Shown here: in pieces, positions 1-9,883 of the stretch
Layout of the letters: each line of letters starts with the position of its first letter
Numbering within the stretch: the stretch's first letter is position 1
NCBI GenBank assembly: GCA_002713285.1
Contig: PAVX01000008.1
Span: 11,714-22,692 of the forward strand
Direction of reading: 5' to 3'
Source: Flavobacteriales bacterium
GTDB lineage: Bacteria; Bacteroidota; Bacteroidia; Flavobacteriales; TMED113
DNA length: 10,979 bases
Program-made: the position numbers and the translations under genes
Notes under the pieces: model-generated
The model's database searches: none
Seen by the model: only the letters and a program-made list of their open reading frames with translations
What the model was told of the DNA's origin: nothing

Positions 1-3000
1 CTATTATTAATAACATAATCTGCTGAAAACTTTAACGTAATTAATGATTGACCCGATGTTGGTTGATTAGTTTCTTCTTCGATTCGACGAATAATTGTTT
101 TATTATTACGTATTGAGATGTCCGCACGTAAATCTAAATCACTATCAACTTGTTTTTGACCACCACCACCATCAAACATTAATCTTACACCCTGTATTCT
201 ATAACCTAAACCTACGATATATTCGAAACCCTTGACTTCTGTAATTTGACTATTAGATAAATTTAAACTAATTGTTCTGTCTTTTTTATATTCAATTCTG
301 GTTGTCATACTATTATTCATAGTAATATCTAATTTGAAAAAAGGTGCAAATTGTTCAGTAATATTAACCTGATCAATTTGAAATTCTGGAACATAATTAC
401 CACCATAAATATCCGAGTTTAATTCTTGCATTGAAACAGGAAGATAATTCATGTTACTAATAAATGAACCTACTGAATAAGTAGAACGATAACTATGACT
501 CATAGTAACATTTTTAAAATTATTTTTAACCCACCTGATTTTAGTAAATCCATTAAAATTAATATTCCAATTTGGCATTGGAATACGTGGAAAGGCATTC
601 AAAGATTGACGATCTGGATCAGTGCCAGAATATGCAGATAAAAAGGCTGGTATTAAAACCTGTTGGGAAGATGGTCCATAGCCATCTGGCCAATCTTGCA
701 CAACACCTTCTTCGTTGGCTAACCTTTGCGCAATATTAAATCGATAATTTAAAAAATTATCAAACAACTCCGAAGAATTATCTGCACGATCTCCAATAAA
801 AGCTGTTCGAATTGGGAGAAAGGAAATATTAAAATTACCAGATTTTGTATTACTAATATGCTCAAAAGTTGGATTGGAAAGATCCGAAGATGTGTTTCTA
901 AAATATTCGTTTTCATTTTCTGAATACCTTCGAGATCCAGTAAACATAATTTTAAATCTACTGACAGGCTCTACTGTAGCTCTAAGATTTAAATTGTTAG
1001 AATACGTTTGAGTATATAAATAATTTAATAATGTATCTGTAGTAAGCCATCCTTGCATTGCGGCTTGCTCTCTAATATCATTTTGACTACCCAGAACAAA
1101 ACCTAATGTAGGGGCTGGAGAGGAAAACGGTCTGTTCAATCCCAAAAATTGTGTTTCTGGTAAAAATCCTGGCAATAATGTTCCATTGGTTTCTGTATAT
1201 GAAATAGACAAATTCTTTACACTAAAAATTCCTTTTGCTATATAACGCAATAATTTGAATTTTATATCTGAGTCATCGTCTACATCATCATTATTTTTTT
1301 GATTATTTCGAACACCACCCCTACTAGGAATTCTTGTTTTATTAGCAGAATTATTTGATAGTATTTTTTTTAAAGCGGGAACTTTATTATATAGGGATGT
1401 TAAATTAAATTGTGTATTTAATTTGATGGAATTATTATTTTGTATAGTATTCCCATAATTCTGAGCAGCTAAAGAACTTGAGCGCCAATCATAATTAGCA
1501 TCATAATTTATACTTGAATTAATCCAACTTAGTATTGGTACTTTACTAATTGGCAATGTATACCTAATGTCAAAATTATGATGATAACTAGTTGGACGAC
1601 CTAAACTTAAAATATTAGACCATATAGAATCTCTTTGTGCTTTAGTTTCAATCTTTCCATAAGGCTCATCAACGATTGATTGATTACTAGCGGAAAAATT
1701 TAATTTTATAGATCTTGTTAAATCATACTTCATATTATAAATCCTACTCATTGTAAATAATTTACTATACATAGCAGGTAACTCAAGGTTAACACCTGAG
1801 GTATTTCTCATTTTTGTTTCTAAATAAGATTTATTAAAATCTGTTCTAAAAGAAAATTGCTTTGGTGAATAATAAAAATTGAAATCCTTTATTAGCCGTA
1901 AGTATTTACCTTTTTTTAAAAATTTGAGTTTAGAAAAAGGTTTTATATTCTTTGGATTAGTATTAAAGTTATAGCCCAATCCTGCTGCATGATCTTTTCG
2001 TATTAAATACTCCGTATTGATATTACTGCTATTTACCTCATTGTAAGAGTAACTTAAAGAAAAGTTTTCTAAATCATAGATTTTAGAAGTATTCTTCCCT
2101 GGAGGTCGTTCCTTTCTAACATTGGTAAAATTAACACTTTTTATCTTTGTATAATTCTGAACAATTCTTTCTAAAGAATCTCGAGCTACTTTACCCCCTT
2201 CCTGTTCTGCAACAGCTAAACTAGTTTCTAATAATATATCCGGATCCAATGGATTATATTGAGGACTATCCTTAGACTCTGACACAGACACATACATAGG
2301 GAATTTAATATTAGATTTTTCAGGGAACAATTGTCCTAACTCTAAACTTGCTGTTAAATTATATCTTTTAGAATCTTCTAAGTTCCGTTCAGAAATATTC
2401 TTTTCTAAACTTCCAAACCCAACCGTGCTCATAGATCCTGCAAATGCTATATTAGCAAAATCTGCTAATCGCAGCCTAACTTGTGTTCTTGCGGCCCAAC
2501 CACCTTTTTCATTAAAACCTGTTAATCGTAATTCATTAACCCATATTTCTGCTGATTGACTTTGACCATTAGCACCAATGCTTTCAATTGGATTTCTAAC
2601 ACCTAACATAATTGTTTTTATATTCCCAAGATTTGGATTTCCTACAACTGACACAATTCTTCCATTATCATCTGTCTCTTGATATAGGGAATCAAATGCA
2701 AAATCAAGATTATTTCTTGCTTGTTTCACAGCTTGTAATAAATTTAATTCTAAATCTATACTATTCTCATCTGGCCAAATAGCACCACGATCTTCTTTAC
2801 TAACATACCAATCTGTAGTTTTCAAGGGAACAGAATACTCATAGTAATTATTTATATAATCACTTCCTATTCTTAAAAATAAATGTAATGAGTCATCTAA
2901 TAATCCATATTGTTGTAGTGCTTCAGCATGAGCATGCATTTCAATTTTTTGATAATTTCGCATATCCATGCTCACGTTTTTAAATGCTGCTCTAGCATCT

Positions 3001-6000
3001 CCATCTTCCAGGTCACTAATTTTTAAAACCATAGATTGCTCATTTTGCTGTGTAAAGCTGGTAGCACCATACATTGTTTCTCTTTCTATGCCTGGAGGTA
3101 AATTATATGGAACTGGAGACCTGTGTGCATTCTCCTCATAATTTACAACTGATATATCAAATTGGGTAGCATTATTAGAAAATACTTCCTCATTACCGGT
3201 CGATAGGTTATTTAAATACCTTCGCCACTCCCCTCTTACTAACTCAAGTGTTGCAAACCTACAAACCACAGTGTCTTCAAAACCTGTCAAAAATGTTCGA
3301 ATAAAACGTATTGATTTAAAATCTTCAATCGTTCCCACTTTTTCACTATAATTCTGTATCGGAATTTTAAATTGAATCCACCTTGTACCAAAACTAGGGC
3401 CTTGTGTACTATCGGTATATATATCATTAATGTAATTTGAACCCTGAACTAATTCATCCGGTTTTAAATTAATTCTATATTGATAATATCCTTCTGATTC
3501 ACTTAAAGTTTGATCATTATTTATATCTTCCACATCCGGTAAATTCGTGGCTGAAGTTGGATATTCTTCGGTTGATTGATCAGATGTAGGAGAATTTCCT
3601 TGTACTCCATTATAATCTTTATATCTTCTTAGGATACTTGCTTCTGAATTATCAAAGTCCGTACTTCTAAAATATTTAAAATTATCAGCTGATGGATCTA
3701 ATTCAGCTTTTATATACACAGAGTCTGTAGTATTAGCAAAAGTAGTTTGTATTCTCTCTAAATACTCGTTGTGAAAAATTAACTCATTAACATCATCTAA
3801 TCCATCATAACCTAAATCTTGATTTTCCCTAGCACCTTCATCATTGTCAAATGCATTTACTAATGATTGTATCGAAGGTACTCTTCCCCATATAGTAGTA
3901 TCTATATTCGTATCTGAGCCATCTATAGGCAGCCCATTTTCAAAACTTTTTCGTGAGTCTTTCAAAATATCTTCTGAGATATTTCCTAAATTAATAAACA
4001 AATCTCCACCACTATGGTCAGGTTCATATAGAAAAGGATCCATCATCCAAAACTCAATAAATTCAATATTAGCAGCTTCAAAATCATTAGTTTCAATTTT
4101 TCTTGTCATACCACCCCATCTTGTTGTAGGTTCTTTTAAATACCCATTTTCATCTATACCAGCTGAATAGTCGGATGGCTCAACATCAAAATTATATGGC
4201 CCCCTCTCATCTGGATAAAAAGCCATGTCTAAAGTTCTTAATCTAGAGGGTTGTCCTGTTTGTTGATCTTTATTGGGAAACACTTCATTAATAAAAACTT
4301 CTCTAACATAATGATTAGTTTGTTGTTCTGTATCATTTACTATGTGTGCTGGAGTAATTGTAGAATTTCTTTGAAATAATGGATCAATTACATACCACGC
4401 TAATTTGGCTCTATTGTAACCATACTTCAGTTGATTACTGTATGTTGCCTCCGGAAAATAACCATATTCTGAACCAATATTACCTTGTGGTGTTGAAGAC
4501 AATGACCATGCTGACGCATTTCTTATATCAATTCCTGATTGACTGTTTTCAAAATCATCAATATATGATGTGCCTGTTTCATCAATGTTAATTGATTTTG
4601 GATGACCCGGTATGAAATAAGCAAACTCTGAATTAATAGCAATATTTGAAACTTCTTTTGTTTCAATTAGTGGGAGTTTATCAATTATTTTTGTCAAAAA
4701 ACGTGAGTCTCTTGAATAAGAACTATTTAATCCAATAATTGTATTAGATATTGGCTCATCACCAATATTAATCTTTTGAGTAAGTGGTTTTTCTGTCAAA
4801 TTTAATGCACTAGCACCAATAATGAAATCATTATTAACCTTATAATCAATATGTGCTCCCATAAATCTTTTTGATTGAAAATTAAATAAAGAATTATTTT
4901 CCAGTGTAATTCTTATAGGCTCTGATGCACCTAACACGCCTTCATCTATAATTCGTACTCTTCCCATAGTGTAATCAACAGTATAATGAATGTTTTCTTC
5001 TAATAATCTTCCTCCCGCACTGACTTTAACTGAACCTTCAGGTATATTCATAGCATTTAAAGAAATTTCTGAACCCACTGAAGACTTATATTGACCACGT
5101 AATAAAAATTTATTTAATTCTGCAATTTGTTGTGCAGCAGATTGAGTAGAGTCATATAATGCATCAAAACAATATAGATTAGCGACTGAATAAAATGGGT
5201 CTAAAGAACTAGGATTTGAACAATCCACATTTGTTCCACTAAATTTTTTTCTTAAAGCACAGCCAAATGGTTTAGTAGTTGGAAAATATATCCGACCATT
5301 TGATGAATTAATTAAAACCCCATCAATAAAATCAAATACACCATCTGAACCTGGGTCATTGTTAGAGTTTAGATTATCTAAACCAAAAACTTGTAATAAT
5401 GGCGTTTCTTTTAATCCTATTGGGCCTTGGGTTAAAAAATTAACAGGGGCACCTAAAGAATCATTTTGATGTAAAATATCCAATATGAAATCTTCTCTAT
5501 TTATTTGATAAGCACCCAATGAGTAAACATTTTTCATTAATAAGTTCCAATTTGATTGAGAAATATCAGTCATCGTAGATTTTAATAATTTTAATATTAA
5601 TGTACTTGGAGCAGTCACATCAGTAGCAAACTCTCCTACTTGATATGTTTCTCCCATGTATGTATATTGAAATGCTACAGCCAAAATTTCATCTGAACCC
5701 AATGCTTGATTTAAAGAAATAAAACCTAATTGTGAATTAATAGAATACTCTGAAGATGATAATCTTCGTGCATTCTCAATTTTTTCATAATCTAATCCTT
5801 GATTAAAACCATCATATGATATACTATTAAATGCGCTAGTAATTTCAGAAATATCACGAATGGAATCAGACGTATTATTTTCAACTTCAGCAACAAAATC
5901 AGAAGGATTTAAAGAATTGTTTAAATTATCTGGAACATATGGAAAAGGGATATTATTATCTTGCACTAAACTATTAGTTTGATTAATTGCGCTATGCTCA

Positions 6001-6998
6001 CCCAAATCTTGTAAAGCTAAAATATTTCGAGTATTAGTAGTAGTGGAATTTTTGTTAGTTACATATACTTCAATTTTGGTAATATTGATAGCTGAGCTAA
6101 TAATCGGCAATAATTCTGGGTTCATAGCTTGATCGTATGATTCATAAAAATATTGCGCAAGAAAAAAATGTTTATTTTCTTCATAATCATCAATAGATAA
6201 TTCAAACTCTGTCATCTGTGCACCTCCCTGAATTTCTATTGAAGAAGTTTCACTCTTTTGTTCAGAAAAAACAGTAGTCAATGTTGTTTTTCCAAATTGC
6301 AGTTTTGTTTTAACCCCAAATAAGCTTTGTGCCCCAGTAATTAATGAGCCTGACAAAGGTAAACTAACATTTCCAAGCTCTATCTTTTTTACAATATCAT
6401 CTTCATCACCAGTATATTCTAATTTTATCTCATTCTCAAACTCAAAAGTAGCTTCTGTGTCATAGTTAGCCTGTAGTTGTAATTTATCACCTATTCTACC
6501 TATTACATTCATTTGGATACGTTCATCAAAATTAAATGATGTGGTTTTTCGTTGTTCCTCTGGTAATGCTGGATTGTCAATTTTGTTTATAACACCTGAG
6601 AAAATTAATTCAGCTGAACCTTGTGGTTTAATATCTACAACTGAACCTCCAAAAATTCTATTACTAATCTGACCTGACAGACCAATTTTTCCAGATTCTT
6701 GATTAGAATTAGATAATTCTATCCGCTCTCGCCAATAATTATAAAAATTTTGATTAAATAAATACTCTTGATACTCCGACTGAGAAAAATAAGTGGGTAG
6801 ATTTAAAGGATACCCCCCCACATAATTAGTAATTAAAATAGTTTGAGTATTGTGGTCATAGTCTGTGCTATCACTAATATTAGATGGGTCACTAAACCAA
6901 CTAATATTGGGGTCAAGATTATTCTGAGCTGATACAATTGAAGACAATATAAAAACTAAGAATAGTAAGTATTTATTATTTTTTAAATAGTTAATCAA
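1..6998 (-). CDS. sprA: SprA, type IX secretion outer-membrane translocon (3' end cut by window edge)
   Basis: SprA is the giant outer-membrane beta-barrel channel through which type IX secretion (T9SS) cargo and gliding adhesins leave the periplasm. The frame has no stop over 2332 codons. Residues 1-24 form a signal peptide (K6-K9 positive region, hydrophobic 10-22, predicted cleavage VSA|Q). Family landmarks follow in order: an N-terminal SprA domain with DNPALPEEQR and ANYDTEATFEFEN (about 140-190); GAQSLFGVK and VFSEQKSE (to about 255); GQYKSS at 635 followed by AMNIPEGSVKVSAGG and DYTVDYTMGRVRI; LTQKINIGDEP; PNLGNIKTIMLGVRNP and IWVNELRLTGF (Trp1486); and a C-terminal FDGGGG at 2275 followed by LKFSADYV. 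Relatives continue about 40 residues beyond this last motif, so only the tail is missing. The start is taken as TTG at 6998, because it gives the signal peptide, lies just after the ruvA stop, and the first in-frame ATG is only at codon 163. No Shine-Dalgarno site is visible. An acidic-basic, probably disordered linker sits at 1897-1911. Cys580, Cys593 and Cys610 are unusual. Identity is very sure; the start is less so. Confidence 0.97.
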   Translation of the reverse strand, partial: MINYLKNNKYLLFLVFILSSIVSAQNNLDPNISWFSDPSNISDSTDYDHNTQTILITNYVGGYPLNLPTYFSQSEYQEYLFNQNFYNYWRERIELSNSNQESGKIGLSGQISNRIFGGSVVDIKPQGSAELIFSGVINKIDNPALPEEQRKTTSFNFDERIQMNVIGRIGDKLQLQANYDTEATFEFENEIKLEYTGDEDDIVKKIELGNVSLPLSGSLITGAQSLFGVKTKLQFGKTTLTTVFSEQKSETSSIEIQGGAQMTEFELSIDDYEENKHFFLAQYFYESYDQAMNPELLPIISSAINITKIEVYVTNKNSTTTNTRNILALQDLGEHSAINQTNSLVQDNNIPFPYVPDNLNNSLNPSDFVAEVENNTSDSIRDISEITSAFNSISYDGFNQGLDYEKIENARRLSSSEYSINSQLGFISLNQALGSDEILAVAFQYTYMGETYQVGEFATDVTAPSTLILKLLKSTMTDISQSNWNLLMKNVYSLGAYQINREDFILDILHQNDSLGAPVNFLTQGPIGLKETPLLQVFGLDNLNSNNDPGSDGVFDFIDGVLINSSNGRIYFPTTKPFGCALRKKFSGTNVDCSNPSSLDPFYSVANLYCFDALYDSTQSAAQQIAELNKFLLRGQYKSSVGSEISLNAMNIPEGSVKVSAGGRLLEENIHYTVDYTMGRVRIIDEGVLGASEPIRITLENNSLFNFQSKRFMGAHIDYKVNNDFIIGASALNLTEKPLTQKINIGDEPISNTIIGLNSSYSRDSRFLTKIIDKLPLIETKEVSNIAINSEFAYFIPGHPKSINIDETGTSYIDDFENSQSGIDIRNASAWSLSSTPQGNIGSEYGYFPEATYSNQLKYGYNRAKLAWYVIDPLFQRNSTITPAHIVNDTEQQTNHYVREVFINEVFPNKDQQTGQPSRLRTLDMAFYPDERGPYNFDVEPSDYSAGIDENGYLKEPTTRWGGMTRKIETNDFEAANIEFIEFWMMDPFLYEPDHSGGDLFINLGNISEDILKDSRKSFENGLPIDGSDTNIDTTIWGRVPSIQSLVNAFDNDEGARENQDLGYDGLDDVNELIFHNEYLERIQTTFANTTDSVYIKAELDPSADNFKYFRSTDFDNSEASILRRYKDYNGVQGNSPTSDQSTEEYPTSATNLPDVEDINNDQTLSESEGYYQYRINLKPDELVQGSNYINDIYTDSTQGPSFGTRWIQFKIPIQNYSEKVGTIEDFKSIRFIRTFLTGFEDTVVCRFATLELVRGEWRRYLNNLSTGNEEVFSNNATQFDISVVNYEENAHRSPVPYNLPPGIERETMYGATSFTQQNEQSMVLKISDLEDGDARAAFKNVSMDMRNYQKIEMHAHAEALQQYGLLDDSLHLFLRIGSDYINNYYEYSVPLKTTDWYVSKEDRGAIWPDENSIDLELNLLQAVKQARNNLDFAFDSLYQETDDNGRIVSVVGNPNLGNIKTIMLGVRNPIESIGANGQSQSAEIWVNELRLTGFNEKGGWAARTQVRLRLADFANIAFAGSMSTVGFGSLEKNISERNLEDSKRYNLTASLELGQLFPEKSNIKFPMYVSVSESKDSPQYNPLDPDILLETSLAVAEQEGGKVARDSLERIVQNYTKIKSVNFTNVRKERPPGKNTSKIYDLENFSLSYSYNEVNSSNINTEYLIRKDHAAGLGYNFNTNPKNIKPFSKLKFLKKGKYLRLIKDFNFYYSPKQFSFRTDFNKSYLETKMRNTSGVNLELPAMYSKLFTMSRIYNMKYDLTRSIKLNFSASNQSIVDEPYGKIETKAQRDSIWSNILSLGRPTSYHHNFDIRYTLPISKVPILSWINSSINYDANYDWRSSSLAAQNYGNTIQNNNSIKLNTQFNLTSLYNKVPALKKILSNNSANKTRIPSRGGVRNNQKNNDDVDDDSDIKFKLLRYIAKGIFSVKNLSISYTETNGTLLPGFLPETQFLGLNRPFSSPAPTLGFVLGSQNDIREQAAMQGWLTTDTLLNYLYTQTYSNNLNLRATVEPVSRFKIMFTGSRRYSENENEYFRNTSSDLSNPTFEHISNTKSGNFNISFLPIRTAFIGDRADNSSELFDNFLNYRFNIAQRLANEEGVVQDWPDGYGPSSQQVLIPAFLSAYSGTDPDRQSLNAFPRIPMPNWNINFNGFTKIRWVKNNFKNVTMSHSYRSTYSVGSFISNMNYLPVSMQELNSDIYGGNYVPEFQIDQVNITEQFAPFFKLDITMNNSMTTRIEYKKDRTISLNLSNSQITEVKGFEYIVGLGYRIQGVRLMFDGGGGQKQVDSDLDLRADISIRNNKTIIRRIEEETNQPTSGQSLITLKFSADYVINN

Positions 6999-7001
6999 AA
7001 G

Positions 7002-7595
7002 TTACACGGTTTTTAAAGCCATTTTTATTACTTCTTCAACGGATAAATCACTATTTTCATATAAAATTTTGTCTATAATTGGTTGCATTTTTTTTATAGA
7101 AAATCCTAATTTTTCTAATGCATATAAAGTTTCTTGCTTCACACTGGTTGTTTCATTAGATAGAGTTAGATCTACCGACGTATTGATATTCATTTTATCT
7201 TTTAAATCTATAATAATTCGCTGTGCTGATTTTAGACCTATACCTTTAACACTTTTAAGCGCATCAACATCTCCTCCAACAATAACTTGTTTTAATTCAT
7301 CTGGCTTTAAAGATGACAGAATCATTCTAGCTGTGGAAGCACCTACTCCAGAAACTGATAACAACAAACAAAAGCAATCTCTTTCAATTTTATCAAAAAA
7401 ACCATATAAAGTGTGCGCATCCTCTTTAATGGATAGATATGTAAAAAATTTACTTGCAGTAGTTGTATTGGTGTTATTTTCAAATTTTGAAAAAGTATAT
7501 AATGAAATATTTAAATAATAACCAACTCCATTACAGTCAATAATTGCATGTGTTGGTGATAATTCAATAATATTTCCTTTTAAAAAAGTAATCAT
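7002..7595 (-). CDS. ruvA: Holliday junction branch migration protein RuvA
   Basis: RuvA binds four-way Holliday junctions as a tetramer and loads the RuvB motor for branch migration in recombination and repair, in the cytoplasm. At 197 residues it has the usual family length and all three domains. The N-terminal OB fold spans about 1-65, with CNGVGYYLNIS at 21-31 and EDAHTLYGF at 58-66. Two helix-hairpin-helix motifs contact the DNA backbone: SVSGVGASTA (80-89) and SVKGIGLKSAQRI (115-127). After a polar linker (about 136-152), the small C-terminal helical domain that contacts RuvB covers about 153-197 (ALEKLGFS, then VEEVIKMALK). An Asn/Thr-rich loop at 40-47 inside the OB fold looks lineage-specific. 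The ATG lies 3 bp after the maeB stop and the TAA lies 3 bp before the sprA TTG, in the same frame as sprA, so co-transcription and translational coupling are likely. There is no Shine-Dalgarno site. No ruvB or ruvC is in the window. Confidence 0.97.
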   Translation of the reverse strand: MITFLKGNIIELSPTHAIIDCNGVGYYLNISLYTFSKFENNTNTTTASKFFTYLSIKEDAHTLYGFFDKIERDCFCLLLSVSGVGASTARMILSSLKPDELKQVIVGGDVDALKSVKGIGLKSAQRIIIDLKDKMNINTSVDLTLSNETTSVKQETLYALEKLGFSIKKMQPIIDKILYENSDLSVEEVIKMALKTV

Positions 7596-7598
7596 AAT

Positions 7599-9860
7599 TT
7601 ATTTTCTTTCATGTGCATCGACAGATGCAATAGTTGCCATATGTATAATTTCATTAACACTACTTTCTAATTGTAAGATATGTGCTGATTTATTCATTCC
7701 TAATAATACTGGCCCCATAGTTTCAACATTAGATAATTCTTGTAAAATTTTATAGGAAATATTACCTGAAACTAAATTGGGAAAAATTAAAGTGTTTACT
7801 TTTTTATCCCCTAGTTTAGAAAACGGGAACAATCCCAATCTTTTATTTTTGTTAAGAGCAAAATTTGCTTGCATTTCTCCATCAACTAATAATGATGGAT
7901 AATCCTTTTGTAATTTCTTGACAACACGATTAATCTTAATAGTTTCTTTATCACGTGATGATCCAAAGTTAGAATATGAAAGCATCGATATAATAGGTTT
8001 GACACCAAACCTTTTAACAGCATTTATAGTTAATAAAGTTATCTCTAACAAATCTTCCTCTGAAGGAGTTTTGTTAATTGTAGTATCTGCAAAAAAGATT
8101 GGCCCTTTTTTAGTAACTACAATATATAATCCAGCTAATAAATTAGATTCTTTACCTATAATTTCTAAAGGAGGTCTCAACGCTTCTGGGTAACTTCGAG
8201 TAACACCAGATAAAAAAACATCTGCTTCATTATTGGCCACCATCATAGATCCAAAATATGCTCTATCTCTCATTCTTCTTCTTGCTTGATTTCTAGTGAC
8301 ACCATTGCGTTCATGCATTTTCCAATAACTATCTGCATATTCATGTCTTTTTTTCCTAAGTTCAGATGCTTTAACATCTATAATTTTAACGCCTGACAAA
8401 TCAATACCATGCTCAATTGATAAGGTGTTAATAAATTCTGTATTCCCTAATAATATTGGAATACATAGTTCTTCTACATTTAATATCTCTGCCGCTTTCA
8501 AAACATTGTAATTGTCAGCCTCCACAAACAAAACACGTTTTTTATTTTCTTTAGCTATCCTATTAAATCCTCTAATTAATTGATTGTCTAAACCAAGCCT
8601 ATCAATTAAAAACTCTTCATATTTATTCCAATCTGTTATTTCTTTTTTTGCGACCCCAGATTTAATTGCAGCTCTAGCTACTGCCATAGAAACTCTAGTA
8701 ATTAAACGAGGGTCATTAGGCTTTGGTATAATGTAATCTGGTCCAAAAGATAAATTTTTACCATGATATGCTAAATTAACATCTTCAGGCACAGATTCTT
8801 TAGCAATAGCTGCAATAGCTCGCACAGCAGCTACCTTCATGGACTCATTTATTTTAGATGCTCGAACATCTAAAGCACCTCGAAATATATATGGAAAACC
8901 TAAAACATTATTAACTTGATTTGGAAAATCTGATCTTCCAGTTGCCATAATCAAATCCTTTCTGGCCTTTTTAGCATCTAAGTAAGATATTTCTGGATCT
9001 GGATTCGCCATCGCAAAAACAATGGGATTTTTATTCATTGTTTTTAGCATTTTTTGAGTTACTGTATTACCAACTGAAAGACCTATAAAAACATCGGATT
9101 TATTTATAGCATCTGATAAATTATGTAGTCTCCTATTAGTAGTAAATTTCTTTTTTTCTTTAGATAAATCTATTCTATCTTTCCGTACAACTCCTTTACT
9201 ATCACATAAAACAATATTTTTTCTTTTTACACCTAACCTGATATATAACTTTAAACATGAAATAGCTGCTGCTCCTGCTCCATTAACAACAATTTTAATC
9301 TTATCAATTTTTTTACCAACTAACTCTAAAGCATTAAGCAATGCAGCTGATGAAATAATAGCAGTACCATGTTGATCATCATGCATCACCGGTATTGACA
9401 ATTCTTCTGTTAACCTTTTTTCAATTTCAAAACATTCCGGAGCTTTGATATCCTCTAGGTTAATTCCTCCAAAAGTAGGTGACATTGCCTTTACTGTATC
9501 TACAAATGAATCTATATCTGAAACATCTAATTCTATATCAAACACATCTATATCTGCATATATTTTGAACAGCAATCCTTTACCTTCCATCACTGGTTTT
9601 GCTGCTTCAGGTCCAATATCCCCTAAACCTAAAACAGCTGAACCGTTAGTGATGACAGCCACTAAATTACCTTTTGCGGTATACTTATATACATCACTTT
9701 TTCGTTTTGCAATACTCTTACAAGGTTCAGCAACACCTGGAGAATATGCTAATGCTAAATCTCGCTGTGTACGATATCTTTTAGTAGGTACAACCTCTAT
9801 TTTTCCGGGTCTTTTTTGTGAATGAAAATCTAATGCTTCTCTTCTATTTATATCACTCAT
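7599..9860 (-). CDS. maeB: NADP-dependent malic enzyme with C-terminal phosphotransacetylase-like domain (MaeB)
   Basis: MaeB carries out oxidative decarboxylation of malate to pyruvate, usually making NADPH, in the cytoplasm at the link between the TCA cycle and pyruvate/acetyl-CoA metabolism. At 753 residues it has the two-part architecture of the large bacterial type. The malic enzyme part (about 1-430) shows [10 protein letters not shown] with the expected catalytic Tyr39; [18 protein letters not shown] with the expected catalytic Lys94; the metal-binding Glu136-Asp137 in [19 protein letters not shown] with Asp162; a Rossmann nucleotide motif [10 protein letters not shown] (193-202); and AMANPDPE (284-290). 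The second part (about 440-753) resembles phosphotransacetylase, with [35 protein letters not shown] and [10 protein letters not shown]. In characterised MaeB proteins this domain is regulatory, sensing acetyl-CoA, rather than catalytic; that role is inferred here. NADP rather than NAD use is a family assignment that I cannot confirm from the motif. It starts 23 bp after the lipoprotein stop and ends 3 bp before ruvA. Confidence 0.97.
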   Translation of the reverse strand: MSDINRREALDFHSQKRPGKIEVVPTKRYRTQRDLALAYSPGVAEPCKSIAKRKSDVYKYTAKGNLVAVITNGSAVLGLGDIGPEAAKPVMEGKGLLFKIYADIDVFDIELDVSDIDSFVDTVKAMSPTFGGINLEDIKAPECFEIEKRLTEELSIPVMHDDQHGTAIISSAALLNALELVGKKIDKIKIVVNGAGAAAISCLKLYIRLGVKRKNIVLCDSKGVVRKDRIDLSKEKKKFTTNRRLHNLSDAINKSDVFIGLSVGNTVTQKMLKTMNKNPIVFAMANPDPEISYLDAKKARKDLIMATGRSDFPNQVNNVLGFPYIFRGALDVRASKINESMKVAAVRAIAAIAKESVPEDVNLAYHGKNLSFGPDYIIPKPNDPRLITRVSMAVARAAIKSGVAKKEITDWNKYEEFLIDRLGLDNQLIRGFNRIAKENKKRVLFVEADNYNVLKAAEILNVEELCIPILLGNTEFINTLSIEHGIDLSGVKIIDVKASELRKKRHEYADSYWKMHERNGVTRNQARRRMRDRAYFGSMMVANNEADVFLSGVTRSYPEALRPPLEIIGKESNLLAGLYIVVTKKGPIFFADTTINKTPSEEDLLEITLLTINAVKRFGVKPIISMLSYSNFGSSRDKETIKINRVVKKLQKDYPSLLVDGEMQANFALNKNKRLGLFPFSKLGDKKVNTLIFPNLVSGNISYKILQELSNVETMGPVLLGMNKSAHILQLESSVNEIIHMATIASVDAHERK

Positions 9861-9883
9861 AATACATTTAGGCTGTTGGAAAA

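Noticed and set aside
1256..1330. Possible frameshift or insertion in sprA at a low-complexity Asn/Asp-rich stretch
   Set aside because: The frame stays open on both sides and recognisable SprA sequence continues, so it is best read as a disordered linker.
3844..4170. Plus-strand open frame of 108 codons
   Set aside because: It lies wholly antisense to conserved sprA coding sequence and has no recognisable domain.
4379..4591. Plus-strand open frame of 70 codons
   Set aside because: It is antisense to sprA, with a composition typical of a shadow frame and no family resemblance.
7069..7518. Plus-strand open frame of 149 codons
   Set aside because: It is the reverse-strand shadow of ruvA, whose own frame carries all expected motifs.
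7918..8193. Plus-strand open frame of 91 codons
   Set aside because: It is antisense to the phosphotransacetylase-like part of maeB, with no independent support.
9445..9825. Plus-strand open frame of 126 codons
   Set aside because: It is antisense to the highly conserved N-terminal part of maeB.
9861..9883. Possible terminator or promoter between the lipoprotein gene and maeB
   Set aside because: The 23 bp show no hairpin with a T-run and no convincing promoter element.
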